Part shown: positions 1 through 10,990 of the stretch, one piece after another
How positions within the stretch are numbered: position 1 is the first letter of the stretch
Layout of the letters: each line of letters opens with the position of its first letter
Source of the DNA: Entamoeba invadens IP1
Lineage: Eukaryota; Evosea; Mastigamoebida; Endamoebidae
NCBI RefSeq assembly: GCF_000330505.1
Contig: NW_004440359.1
Coordinates: forward strand, 1 to 34,222
Length of the DNA stretch: 34,222 nt
Direction of reading: 5' to 3'
Position numbers and translations under genes: made by a program
Notes under the pieces: generated by a model
Seen by the model: the letters and a program-made list of their open reading frames with translations, nothing else
Told to the model about the DNA's origin: nothing
Database searches by the model: none

Positions 1-702
1 TACAAAATGCGTTTTTGGGAATGATGTTCAAGAATAACAAAACCATTCAAAAATATAATGTTTTATAAAAATTTAAATAAAATAGTAAAAAACCTATAAA
101 ATCAAACTGGTCTAAGCTTAAAAATTGAATTACAATTGAATTCAAAACAGACACCTTTCTGTCCGCCCGATTTTACACGTCCAAATAATCCTGAAATTTG
201 TTGCATTTGTTGCATTCTCCCCTTAAAGTTATTATTCCCACAAATCGTTATAATTTCAAATTGTGCAACTTATTGAGTCTTTAAAGCCACATTAAACTGA
301 GGCTTTTTATTGTTGTTGTAAAATCACAACTCCGACTGTTAAATAATTTTTGTTTCCCTTCAATTACAAATTATTTTTTTTACCCAAAACTGTCTCCAAA
401 TCAATACCATTCGACATGTCATTGAATGTGTCGTCAAGATGTAAACCCTTTAGCAGTGTCAGAGAGTTTATCCGTGTTGTTTTGGACTATGTATTTAAAC
501 ATTTATTATGAAGCTTTTTATTTTATCAGCCAAGCTTTAATCATATTATTTAAGTGGCTCACTTATCGGCTTTGAATCGAGCTGCTTTTCTACCTCCCCA
601 TATTTTTATTTCTTTGTGAAAGCTTAATGTATTTTTTTATAATTTAATTTTTTAATGACTATTAAAAATATTATAAAAATAATTAATACCTGATTATTAT
701 TT

Positions 703-862
703 TTATAGTTCAATTATAGTAAATATAAAGTATGTTGTTAATTAAAAAATTATTTTAAGTTCTATGAGAAATAATTAATAAAGTAAACAAAAATGTCTTT
801 TTTGACAATTAAGTGTTAATATAAATTTACAATAAAACTTAATTACTATAAATTTACTATAA
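703..862. repeat. MITE-like inverted-repeat element, TTATAGT family
   Basis: The ends are imperfect inverted repeats. 703-722 and the reverse complement of 843-862 agree at 17 of 20 positions, and both contain TTATAGT twice followed by AA. The same doubled TTATAGT layout occurs in the ends of the element at 15110-15245. There is no coding content and no clear target-site duplication. The low sequence complexity makes a chance match possible for this copy alone. Confidence 0.4.
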
Positions 863-895
863 ATATCGATCTATAATTAAATTCAGATCTCCTCG

Positions 896-930
896 TTAGG
901 GCTTCGCCCCTTTAGGTTTTGGAAAAACCG
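896..930 (+). repeat. GC-rich double-hairpin motif, copy 1
   Basis: This is an island of G/C in a very AT-rich context. It contains two adjacent hairpins, GGGC-TTC-GCCC and GGTTTT-GG-AAAACC. A related motif lies in reverse orientation at 22921-22977: GGCTTCGC and TTTTGAAAAACC occur there in the same relative order on the minus strand. Function is unknown; it could be the end of a mobile element or a structured RNA. Confidence 0.4.
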
Positions 931-1884
931 TCCCCCTCGCGATACACTATATTTTTGTTTTTATAAAGTAAACTCTTTTTATTAATTTGTCATTGCCCTG
1001 AATTAGAGGTAAAAAAATGCAATTTTTACCTAAGATATTTAAATTTTAAATATTTTTATGTGGTGTGGTAATATGAAAAAAATATTTTTTTGATGTTAAA
1101 TTAAAACAAAAAAAGTGTATGACCTCTTTATTATTTTGAAATTTATTTTATCTCCCTGTTATTTTTCTTATCCATAAAATTATTATTATTTTTACTATTT
1201 TTAGAAACAAAGAAAATCATTTTTTAATACTAAAAAATAAAAACAATCGTTTTACATTTTTATTATAATCAAAATATTGAGTAAAATGTATTTCATTATT
1301 TATATAAAAATACGTTTTCGGTATAATTGACGCAATTCAGTCAAATTTAATAAAGTAATTTAATTAATTGTTGATATTAAATACAATTGTTGATCATCAA
1401 CAAATTTGATTGAATTTAAACCTAGTATTTTAATTAATTACAGATGATAAAATAAACAAATTTGAAGAAAATAGAATAAGTTAACGTTCCAAGTCTTCAT
1501 GATATCATGATGTGTCGGTTTGTAAATGATTATTGTTGGAGTGACTTACTTGAAAATACATCGATTATCAAAAAATTAACATTAAAAGTTTTATCGTTTT
1601 ATTCATTTTAAAAATAAATGCGTTGATATAAATTAATTGAAGAAATTTTGACAAAATCAAACAACTATTGACTCAATAATATATATAAAGCAAAATATAA
1701 AGATATGTATTAATATAGGAATTATAAAACAATACAATATACTTACATTTTAATCAATTTAGTATTAAACCTCCATTATAATCAAAACATTATAAAAGCA
1801 ACACAATAATAAAAATGAAACAATTAAAACGTAATCAAAAGAGAAATAATTATGCAATACAACGCCAATGTGCACAAATCAAAA

Positions 1885-2070
1885 TACAGTAAAACTTTTC
1901 AAAAACGGTACTTTTGAAAAGCGGATTTTTTCAAAATATAGTATTTTTTAATGAAACAAAAATAAAGTTCTTTATAAAACGGTAATTAAGATTTGATTGG
2001 CTTAAAATGCCCACTTTTGAAAAAAAAACAAAATTACCACACCCGCCCTCTCTTTGAAGTTATAACTGTA
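1885..2070. mobile_element. Tc1/mariner (pogo-like) MITE
   Basis: A 186-bp non-coding element begins TACAGT and ends ACTGTA, as expected for TA target-site duplications around CAGT-type termini. The left end TACAGTAAAACTT and the reverse-complemented right end TACAGTTATAACTT are clearly related. Inside the left end lie AAAACGG and GAAAAGCGG blocks that resemble pogo/Tigger termini (family knowledge). No transposase is present, so it would need one supplied in trans. Confidence 0.5.
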
Positions 2071-2574
2071 CACTTTAGTTTTTTTTTGAATAATAAAAAC
2101 GTTTTTTCATTAAAAAATCGGCCAGCTCTGAGTTGTGACTTAAATCTAATTGAGCATATGTAGTAATATTTGAAATATAAATAATAAATAGATAATACAA
2201 GTAATGAAAACATTTTTATAGTGTCATGTTGTTTGTAAATAATACATCAAAAATATTAACAAGTAAGTCGAAAGTTATAGTGAACAGTTGAAATTGTGCA
2301 CAAGAAAAAATTACAAAATATTGCAAAACTAATGACCAAAGTACTAAAATTATTTTTAATTATTATCATATTTTTCACAAAATCGTAACTGAAAGAAAAA
2401 TGACACTTTTATGAAACAAGTTTATTACATATTATTTATAAAAATACAATTATTTAATAATTTGTTATTTCGTTATTATTTGTGTTATTAAAATGTTATT
2501 TGTAACAATAGGTTTGATGTGTAAAACAGTGCTGCATTTGTCACATTTTTTGTGTTAATAAGAGCAATCACAAA

Positions 2575-2825
2575 TACAGTCAAAAGTGTCTATTTGTCGT
2601 AATTATAATTGTCGAAATTGCTTAATTGTAACACAACTGGCCAATCATTTTGGTGTAAGACAATTAAATATTTTGTTCATGAATCTGTAACTTTTGTTGA
2701 ATTAAAAACCAAATTTTTAAAAAAATAGCTTTCAATATTAAAAAATTTTCTATAAAATTCACTCATTTACGACAAATAGATACTTTTTATGTTGGATTCA
2801 CGACAAATAGACTCCTTTGAATGTA
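2575..2825. mobile_element. Tc1/mariner-like MITE with 26-bp TIRs
   Basis: The 26-bp ends at 2575-2600 and 2800-2825 match at 23 of 26 positions as inverted repeats, and share GTCTATTTGTCGT without a mismatch. Both ends start with TACA, consistent with a TA target-site duplication. The right side has a second internal copy of the GACAAATAGA motif near 2770, which could be an extra transposase-binding site. The 251-bp interior is non-coding. Confidence 0.6.
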
Positions 2826-2965
2826 CAATTAGATTATTTATGTTATTAAAAAAAACAGTTTGACTCAAATAATAAAAGTTAATAGTTTAAAAATCAATTA
2901 TAATAGTAAACAGTAAATTAAACTAAAAAAAATAATGGTAAAATAAAATAATAATTAAATACTCT

Positions 2966-3246
2966 TTAACCTTACGATACTGTTACTGTTTTAAATAAAA
3001 CACCAATTTTATATTTTTTTGAACTTGATATGATATACAAAATAAACTTACCTTGTGGCGACTCTTTTGAAATGTAAACAGTAAACAAACCAATCGCGCA
3101 AAAAATAATTTATAGGTTTTCCTTTTTTCTTCAATTTTTGGAAATGTTTTAATTAAAACACTAACGGTTTTTGCGTTTTCATCAACAAAACATTTTTTTT
3201 CCAAAAAAAAAATTTACAAAAGAAAAAAAAAGAATCGTAAGGTTAA
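2966..3246. mobile_element. piggyBac-like MITE (TTAA-flanked)
   Basis: A perfect 13-bp inverted repeat, TTAACCTTACGAT, occurs at 2966-2978 and in reverse at 3234-3246. Read as TTAA plus a terminal repeat CCTTACGAT, it matches the piggyBac hallmark of TTAA target sites and CC(C/T)-starting ends (family knowledge). The 281-bp span has no transposase; a 73-codon minus-strand ORF inside looks like low-complexity noise. Confidence 0.5.
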
Positions 3247-4310
3247 TTCTAACGTTGTATGTAATAATTGAATCTTGATAAATAAAACCACGTACAAAAT
3301 ATTGTTTTATAAGTTACGATGTGTTTTTCTCGTTGAGTTCAAACACATCAAAACATTTGCTGCTTCATTCAGAAACGTCTGTGTTATTTTATTTTTATTG
3401 AAAAAACAATAAATTAGAATTTTTTTATATAGCGACGGGAAAATACTGCTTTTTATTTAATTAAATAATTATATCCATAAAAACAAAATTAACAAAAGAA
3501 AATACTGCCAAACCTCTCAAGAGTGAAAATTATTAAGAATATCGACTTGATTATGGCCAATAAAAGGTGGATACCATTGATAAATAATGATTTTTGTTAT
3601 TTGGGTTTGTTCTTAAAAAATGCTCAAATAATATAAAACAACAAAAACGATAATTACACATTTTGAGAAATCAGACTGTATTTATAATTGAATTGAATTC
3701 GAAATGTTATTGTGATTTTATTCGACAAATCTTAATATAATTTTATTGTTTGTGATTACATAATAGTTTATAGTTATTTTTTTTTCATAATTGCTTATTT
3801 CTTTACATATTGTGTTTAAGTTTTTGACTCTTTTTTGATTATTATTTTTTAATATAAACTTTTTTATAAAAAAGCAATTAATTAGTTCGGGTTATAGTTC
3901 GATTTTTATTACAATTGGACAATAATTTTTACCATTTAACCCAAACTTGTCATTAAAGTAAAACTTGTCATATTTTATTGTTTGATTATTTTTACAATGT
4001 TTTTTTATGAAATTATATTTGTTTTTAATAGTTAATTTTTACAAATTTTTTAATAACATGTTATACCTTTATTGTTTGTATACTTCTTAATATAAATAAA
4101 AAAACAACATTGTAATTTGAATAAATTCTTTAATAATCCATCTTGTCAACTTAAAAAAAATATTCTCAAAATATTATGTTTATATTTAAATAATTTATTA
4201 TTTAAAATAAAATAAAATATTATTTTATCATTTATTAGAAAATAACAATCAAAAAATCAATTAATAACACTAATAATATTGTTTGTAATAACATTGAAAT
4301 TTTTCAACAT

Positions 4311-6228
4311 CAAAATGTTATTCTTTCGATTTTAAATTGACAATTGGAATGATAACCAAATATAAAATATAATAAATTAATAATTTCAAATGTTTTAATT
4401 TATGATTTGATTAATAATGCCAAGATTATATACAGCAAAACTAAAACGTGTGTTTTTACTTTTTTAAAAAAAACTAGATAATTCAAAAATAATAATGACT
4501 CATCAATTAAACATTGTATCACTTTTATTGTTTTTGATTAGTACGTCCTCTGAAATATGCGAAGCTGGCTATTATCTAAGTGCTGGGTATTGTGTAAAAT
4601 GCATAAAAGGTTTTTATTCTATTGGAGGGACTGTTGGCGAATGCACAAGATGTGACGAGTTGTGTGCGACCTGCGATAAAACAAATGGGAATTGCACAAG
4701 TTGTGTTGGTGGATGTGGCTTCAATGGTCGAGGATGCTCATTGTGTCCAGCTGGGTATTTTTCACCTGGTGGAATAAGTACATGCACAGTGTGTCGGAGT
4801 GGTAGTTACTCGTTTGGTGGTGCTTCTGTGTGTTCAACTTGTGATTCTACATGTGGTAGTTGTGATAAAAACAATGGCAACTGCACATCATGTAGTTCTG
4901 GTTATATATTGACGGATGGCAGATGCACACCATGTTGGGCGGGGACGATTCAAAATGGAGATATGTGTGTGGAGTGTCCAACTAACTATTACTCATCAAG
5001 TGGTTCCGCTTCGTGTACAAAATGCGACACGACGTGTGTGACATGCAATTCAACGAATGGGTATTGCACATCGTGTCAAATTGGATATGCCACAAACAAC
5101 AAAGTGTGTACAATATGTGCAAGTGGGTATTACGAGCACAACAACGTGTGCAAACCGTGTGAGAATGGGACACATTCGTCAACAAGTGGGAGCACTGCAT
5201 GCACGCCGTGTCAGGGTGGGTATTACAGTCTGATTGGGTATTCCGAGTGTGTACATTGTGATGGTCTGTGTGGTGATCGCTGTGATGCTGCAAGTGGGAA
5301 GTGTCTGAGTTGCATAAGTGGATATGTCTTACAACCAACAGGCGAGTGTGTTGGCTGCGAAGGTGGGCAATATGCAAATGCAACAACCAACAGCTGCAAA
5401 TTGTGTGTATCTGGAATGTATTCAGAACAGAATGCGCCATCGTGCACAAGTTGTGGTGATGGGACGTATTCCAAAGAAGGTGCCACCAGATGTAAGGCAT
5501 GTTTATCCATTTGCAACACCTGTGACAAAACAACTGGTGTGTGTCTGACATGTTATTCAGGGTACCAACTGAACGCCTCACAGAGCTGTGAGATATGCCG
5601 ACGTGGGACATACTCATATGGCACAAAATGTGTTGATTGTGAAGAGATGAAATACCAAAATGAGGAGGGGCAGTCTTTCTGTCTTGCATGCAGTGCAAAT
5701 TGTGCGTCGTGTGACAAAACAAATGGAAAATGCACCACATGCAAATCTGGATATGGCTACGACAGTGGAATTTGCACGTTGTGTCCTGATGGTTATTATT
5801 CCACAGGCAAGACTGGAAGTTGCATACCGTGTCCAGTTATTTGTGATAATTGCATCAAAGAAAGTGGCGTGTGCTCGTCGTGTTCATCTGGTTTTAAGAA
5901 AGTTGGAGATAATTGTACATCTTGTGCATCAAATGGGAATTGCAATTCGTGTGATTCAAACGAAAATGAGAGCAACAGAGTGTGTGTTGAATGTGCAGAG
6001 AATTGTTATTTGGATGATGAAGAAAACAGTTGCTTCTTGTGCAACACAATTGATCCCAATTGTGACAACTGTTCAAGAAATGCAAAGGTGTGTCTTGCAT
6101 GCAAAGACGACTTTGTGACAGACGGCACATCGTGCAACAAATGTGGTGCAAGCGAAGTCAAAATCGACACACAAAGTTGCGTGAAGTGCTTTGAGGCCAT
6201 CAACAACTGCAACAGTTGCACTTTCAAC
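4311..6228 (+). repeat. Left arm of 1.9-kb inverted duplication
   Basis: This 1,918-bp block covers the promoter and first 578 codons of the TMK gene at 4495. It recurs in inverted orientation at 32303-34222 (1,920 bp). The first 527 bp, 4311-4837, are identical base for base; after that the copies differ by scattered substitutions and one 2-bp insertion. Homology stops abruptly after the shared CTTTCAAC at 6228. The true left limit is unknown because the other copy runs off the window end. Confidence 0.95.
4461..4494 (+). promoter_or_regulatory. Putative core promoter of the 4495 TMK gene
   Basis: An A/T-rich TATA-like run at 4461-4473 is followed by ATAATTCA, with ATTCA at 4481-4485, 14 bases before the ATG. 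ATTCA resembles the Entamoeba initiator AAAAATTCA known from E. histolytica, and very short 5' leaders are usual in the genus. The same TAATTCA-type motif precedes the genes at 16826 and 23278. The whole segment is identical in the inverted copy at 34039-34072. Confidence 0.4.
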
Positions 6229-9200
6229 AACACCACCTTTGTGTGTGTTGGGTGTTTTGCGCCATATGTGGTGTCAGCAGACAGCAAGTCGTGTGTGTTG
6301 GGTTACACTGAAGGTACTCACTACAACTACAACACAAATACATCAATACTGAATGACAATAACTGTGTAAGACAGGTGAACACAACATGCATACAATGTA
6401 AAAACAGTCTGCTTGTCAACGGGAGTTGCATTGGTGTTGACAGTAATTGCAAAAAACACTCGACAACGATGTGTGATGTGTGTGCGACAGAAGTTATCAC
6501 AACAGCAAACTGTGGAGAAATCGCAGACAACTGCAAATACACAAAAGTGGTAAATGGCGTTGGTGAGTGTCTCCAATGCAAAAGTGACGAGTTGTGTGGA
6601 CTGCAACAGCAGCACTGCGCAATGTCAAACAACTTATTTTGTTATTTGGCAGTAACTGGATATTCTTCAACAACAAATGGAATTTTGGAGTGTGTGGGTG
6701 GCAGTGTTTGTATTCAAATCGGCAACGACGAAATTGATTATAAGTGTGCAAATCCATATGTGTTTGATGGCAAATACAAATGTCATGACGATGTCAAATG
6801 CAGCACAATGAAGTCGAGTGATTGTGTTGGATGCATCACAAATCACCACATTGAAGACCACACATGCACACAAAACACAATTGCAAACTGTGAAATCCAA
6901 AACAAAGACATTTGCATCAAATGCGATGCAACAACAATCACATCAGATGGGAAGTGTTACTCAACTGGCAGTGTCGACTGTGCTGTGTTTGATGGTGTGT
7001 GCAAGAATTGTGCAGCAGACAAGTACAAAACACTTGAGAGGTGTGAGTTGATAGAAACACAATTCCCATCATGCCAGTTTGTTATTGGAGAACACTGTGC
7101 TGAGTGTAAATATAACAACAATTTGATCAACGGCATTTGTGTGACAAACACACAACAAAACACAACAAAGAATTATTTTAAATCCATTTCAAATCAATTG
7201 CAAAACACACAACAAATAAATTATAAAAGTGGCAACAAAACATCATTGAAATTGGAAGAAAACGTTCAGTCGAATTGCATTGAAAAATGTTCAAAGGGGT
7301 GTTCGCGATGTGCTGCCATGTATTACATCAAAAATGGCGTTTGTGTGAAATGCGAATACCCCTGCACACGCTGCTCAAATCTGACATTCTGCACAAAGTG
7401 TGACCAATACTCGTATCCTAACACAAATGGGATTTGCACAACACTTGGAGAAATAATTACAACATGCTTGGCAATGATGCCAAATTACGACGGATGCGCT
7501 ATTTGTAAAGATGGTTATAAAAGATCCACCGATGGCAAAAGTTGTGACAAATGCGATGAGTCGTGTGCAACGTGTGATGTCTTTGGCAATTGCATTGACT
7601 GCAACAACACATTCTATCGAGTCGATACAAGTGACAAATACTGCAGACCACAAAGTGAGTTAATTGGGTGTCTCAACACAAGCACTTATGGCTGCTTGAT
7701 ATGTGGCGATGGGTATTATTTACATACAAATATATGTGATAAGTGTGATGACAACTGCACACTCTGCACATCACTGACTGAGTGCACAAGTTGTGTTGCA
7801 ACACACATTTTAGTCGACTCACAGTGTGTCCATTTCTCGAGTATTTCAAATTGTATTTCTGCATCAAACAACAAGTGCACGCAATGTGCTGACGACTACA
7901 AAGTCAATACAGAAGGCACTCAATGCAATAAAAAGACGAACTATGGCTTGGACGTTGTTCTTCCTGTTGTTTTGACATTATTATTTTTGGTATTTCTTTC
8001 TGTAGTGACATATACAAATTTTTATCTGTTTAATAAAAAGCAGAAAAAAGACAGAGAAAGGGGTGTTTGTGTATTTCCAATGAAAAAATCGAATATTCCA
8101 ATGAAAGTACTTGGAAACAACATTCTTACCAATAAAACTGAAATTTGTTTTAATGAAGTTGATGATTATGAAGATTTGCTTAAAGTCAATGTTGAAAGTC
8201 GTGAACTTCTATGTATTGGAAACTCTTTAAAAGGTGTTTTAAAAATTCAAATCACAACACAAAACATTTCACAAAAGTACGCAATAAGAACAGAACCAAA
8301 AATAGTGACTTTAAAAAGAGGATTTGCATGTGAATTTGAAGTCTATTTAACGCCATATTGTTGTCTCAATTTGAATGACAAAGTTGCTATTATATCATTG
8401 GATTTGAACACAGGAATGTCATCAACATCTTTTGTTGGTATAAGTGCAAAAACAGAAAATTCCACACATCTAGATTACGACGAGTTAATAGAAGACAAGA
8501 AACTTGGTGAAGGATCTTTTGGTATTGTGTATAAAGGAAATTACAGAGGAAATGTTGTAGCAATTAAAAAGATGAAACAAATTGACAATTCATTAGATGA
8601 CAATTCGATTGATGAATTTACAAAGGAAGTTGAAATGCTTGACAAATTCCGCAGTGAGTATATCATTCATTTCTATGGCGCGGTGTTTATACCAAACAAG
8701 ATATGTATGGTCACCGAATTTGCACAATACGGGAGTTTACAAGATTAATTAAAAACAAAACAAGTGAAGAAGTTGAAATGAAAATGAGGGTTAAAATGAT
8801 AGTAGATGCGGCAAAGGGAATATCATATTTGCATAAAAATGGGATATTACACAGAGATATCAAACCAGACAACATTCTTGTGTTATCTTCAGATTTAAAT
8901 GATAAAATCATTGCTAAGTTGACTGACTTTGGAAGTGCGAGAAATGTGAATATGATGATGACCAACATGACATTCACAAAAGGTATTGGAACACCAAAGT
9001 ATATGGCGCCTGAAGTATTAAAACAAGAGAAATATACAAAGAGTGCTGATATTTTTTCATTTGGAATAACTATGTATGAAGTGGTTGGGTGGTGTAAAGC
9101 ATACCCAACAGAGACTTTTAAATTTCCATGGAAAATTGCGGAGTTTGTGATGTCAGGAAAGCGACTTGAAAGACGTGAAAATATACCCGTCAATTTGTAT

Positions 9201-9281
9201 GAAATAATTCAAGCGTGTTGGGTTCGAGAAAAAGCAAACAGAGTCTCCATTGATGAAATAGTTAATATGCTAATAATATGA
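4495..9281 (+). CDS. Transmembrane receptor-like kinase (TMK), one frameshift in the kinase domain
   Basis: Type I membrane receptor-like kinase of the Entamoeba TMK family. From ATG 4495: signal peptide (about residues 1-23), then some 1,100 residues of CxxC-rich furin/EGF-like repeats, one membrane span (about 1149-1178), a beta-rich juxtamembrane module (about 1190-1325), and a kinase domain with GEGSFG near 1337 and the VAIK lysine at 1358. The frame ends at TAA 8746-8748 just after LQD. One missing T at 8745/8746 explains this: the shifted frame goes straight on with LIKNK, HRDIKPDN (from 8850), DFG (8925-8933), an APE motif and the C-lobe to TGA 9279-9281. The paralog at 23278 reads LQDLMKN at this point. 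Repaired length would be 1,595 residues. As written, the product has ectodomain, membrane span and N-lobe but no catalytic loop. Ligand unknown. The family call is firm; whether the frameshift is real is not. Confidence 0.9.
8805..8992 (+). repeat. 188-bp perfect inverted repeat, copy in the TMK gene
   Basis: This stretch encodes DAAKGI through GIGT, including the HRD catalytic loop and DFG. It is identical base for base to the reverse complement of 9883-10070 in the facing pseudogene. The paralogs are clearly diverged on both sides, so a gene-conversion tract is the simplest reading. A second shared perfect block of 63 bp lies at 8671-8733 and 10142-10204. Confidence 0.95.
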
Positions 9282-9584
9282 TTTTTTGGTTTTTTATTTT
9301 TTTATAAACTGTTTTTTAAAAGTTAATTTTGTTTTTTAAAACTTCCTAAAATCCTGTATTTTATTTTTGTTATTTAAAAAAAATAAAAATCAAAAAATCA
9401 AAAATACAATCTTCATTTTAAAAATCATACAACTTTTTGTTCCCCAAAAAACATAAAAAACAAATTAACTAATACAAAATTAAAGGATGGACCGATTTTA
9501 TTATGTATTCAGTTACAAATATTCAAGGAAATGTTATTTATTATATGAAAAAATACTCCAAACATAAAAATGGTCACTTTAAAA
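9282..9584. other. Short spacer between convergent TMK loci
   Basis: About 300 bp of A/T-rich sequence with long A and T runs separates the 3' ends of two convergently oriented kinase genes. It presumably holds both polyadenylation regions. I see no gene or repeat in it. Confidence 0.6.
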
Positions 9585-10990
9585 TTAATAATTAATGCTT
9601 TCAAGTTTAGTGACAACATCATTGATTCCGAGTCTTTTGTAGACATCTTGACACCACATATCGTTCACGATGTCATATATGTCTTTTTTCATATGAAATT
9701 GTTCTTTCAGGCGTTTTCCACTCACAACAAAATCGACAATGTCCCAAGCAAACTTAAATCGTATTTTGGGATATGGTTCTTTCCATGTCACACATTCAAA
9801 CAAAGAAACACCAAACGAATAGACATCAGCTGGTTTCTTGTATTTCTCTTTGTTCAGTATTTCCAGCGCCATATATATTGGAGTTCCAATACCTTTTGTG
9901 AATGTCATGTTGGTCATCATCATATTCACATTTCTCGCACTTCCAAAGTCAGTCAACTTAGCAATGATTTTATCATTTAAATCTGAAGATAACACAAGAA
10001 TGTTGTCTGGTTTGATATCTCTGTGTAATATCCCATTTTTATGCAAATATGATATTCCCTTTGCCGCATCGGTCATCATTTTTATCCTCAGGTTCATATT
10101 TACTTCTTCAGTCTTTTTGTTTTAAACAAATCTTGTAACGACCCGTATTGTGCAAATTCGGTGACCATACATATCTTGTTTGGTATAAACACCGCGCCAT
10201 AGAAGTGAACGATATACTCACTGCGGAATTTATCTAACATGGAAACTTCATTGTTGAATTCTACCATTGACTCATTATCATTAAAAATAGTTTTCATCTT
10301 TTTGATTGCAACAATATTTCCTCTAAAAATTCCTTTATACACAACTCCGAAAAATCCTTCACCAAGTTTTTTTGTCTTCATTCAATTCATTGTAATCAAT
10401 TCGTGTTGATTGTTGTGTCACACTGACAAGTGATATCTTGTTGTATTTCTTATTGTTTGTTTTTAAATTTTTGGAAATCAATTGAAATGTACTGTTGATT
10501 TTGCAAGAACACAATAGCGTGACAAAAACAGAAAATTCGCATGAATAGCCTCTTTTAAGTGTGAAAACTTCTGGGTCAACACGAATTGTAAACTTTGTGA
10601 TGTTTGATGAAATTGTAAACTGTATTTTTATGGCGTTTTTGTTTGTGTTTCCAACACACAACACCTGCCGCGTCTTTTTGTTAACTTCAATTTGTTCAAT
10701 GTCTGAATTTAAGTCGATCAGATCTAAAGAAACACAGACACCTTCCTGGAGAGGTATAAATTTAATGTTGGATTTGTTCATTGCAAAGAGTGTCGTTGTC
10801 TTATTGATTTTGTGTGTGTGAATTTTGTTGAGAATAATCTTTGTTAATACGACAATTGAAGCAATTAATACAAATAACACTCCAAAAACAAACAAACCCG
10901 CCACTAGAATGACCCACCAAACAGTTTGCGATTCACACGATGCGCCATCTTCACTTGGGATGTACCAAAAAGAACACTTTATTCATTTTG
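9585..10990 (-). pseudogene. TMK pseudogene: membrane span, juxtamembrane and kinase part
   Basis: This is the C-terminal half of a TMK, read on the minus strand. The outer stalk and membrane span (about 10990-10840; a WWVILVAGLFVFGVLFV stretch) match those of the gene at 23278. A beta-rich juxtamembrane region follows, then GEGFFG, VAIKK, HRDIKPDN, DFG and the C-lobe ending at 9585. Three segments are in different frames. One extra A in the A7 run near 10375 breaks the frame just before the glycine loop. One missing A near 10116 breaks it just before the helix preceding HRD. The APE motif is decayed to ALE, although HRD and DFG are perfect because they sit in the 188-bp block shared with the 4495 gene. 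Upstream ectodomain decay makes a functional receptor very unlikely. Confidence 0.88.
9883..10070 (-). repeat. 188-bp perfect inverted repeat, copy in the TMK pseudogene
   Basis: Reverse complement identical to 8805-8992. It covers the catalytic loop and DFG of the pseudogene. The boundaries fall just inside DAAKG and GIGT; immediately outside, the two genes differ at many bases. Confidence 0.95.

Larger units (their letters stand above)
1..4310. other. AT-rich gene-free region with small mobile elements
   Basis: No convincing gene is visible on either strand. The stretch is extremely A/T-rich with long homopolymers. It carries short inverted-repeat elements at 703-862, 1885-2070, 2575-2825 and 2966-3246, a GC-richer hairpin patch at 896-930, and a small foldback at 1335-1415. 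Base composition is more complex at about 130-530, where short open minus-strand stretches suggest an old gene relic that I cannot identify. The rest shows nothing I can name. Confidence 0.7.

Noticed and set aside
2983..3204. 73-codon minus-strand ORF inside the TTAA element
   Set aside because: Low-complexity Lys/Phe-rich translation of A/T-rich sequence with no transposase motif.
4982..5740. 252-codon minus-strand ORF inside the TMK gene, and its counterpart at 32754-33551
   Set aside because: His/Cys/Ser-rich antisense shadows of the repetitive CxxC codons; both have the same origin in the duplicated ectodomain and no independent gene features.
8703..9281. Separate 192-codon kinase gene
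   Set aside because: Its ATG lies inside the upstream kinase frame, and the protein is simply the C-terminal part of the same kinase domain after a one-base shift.
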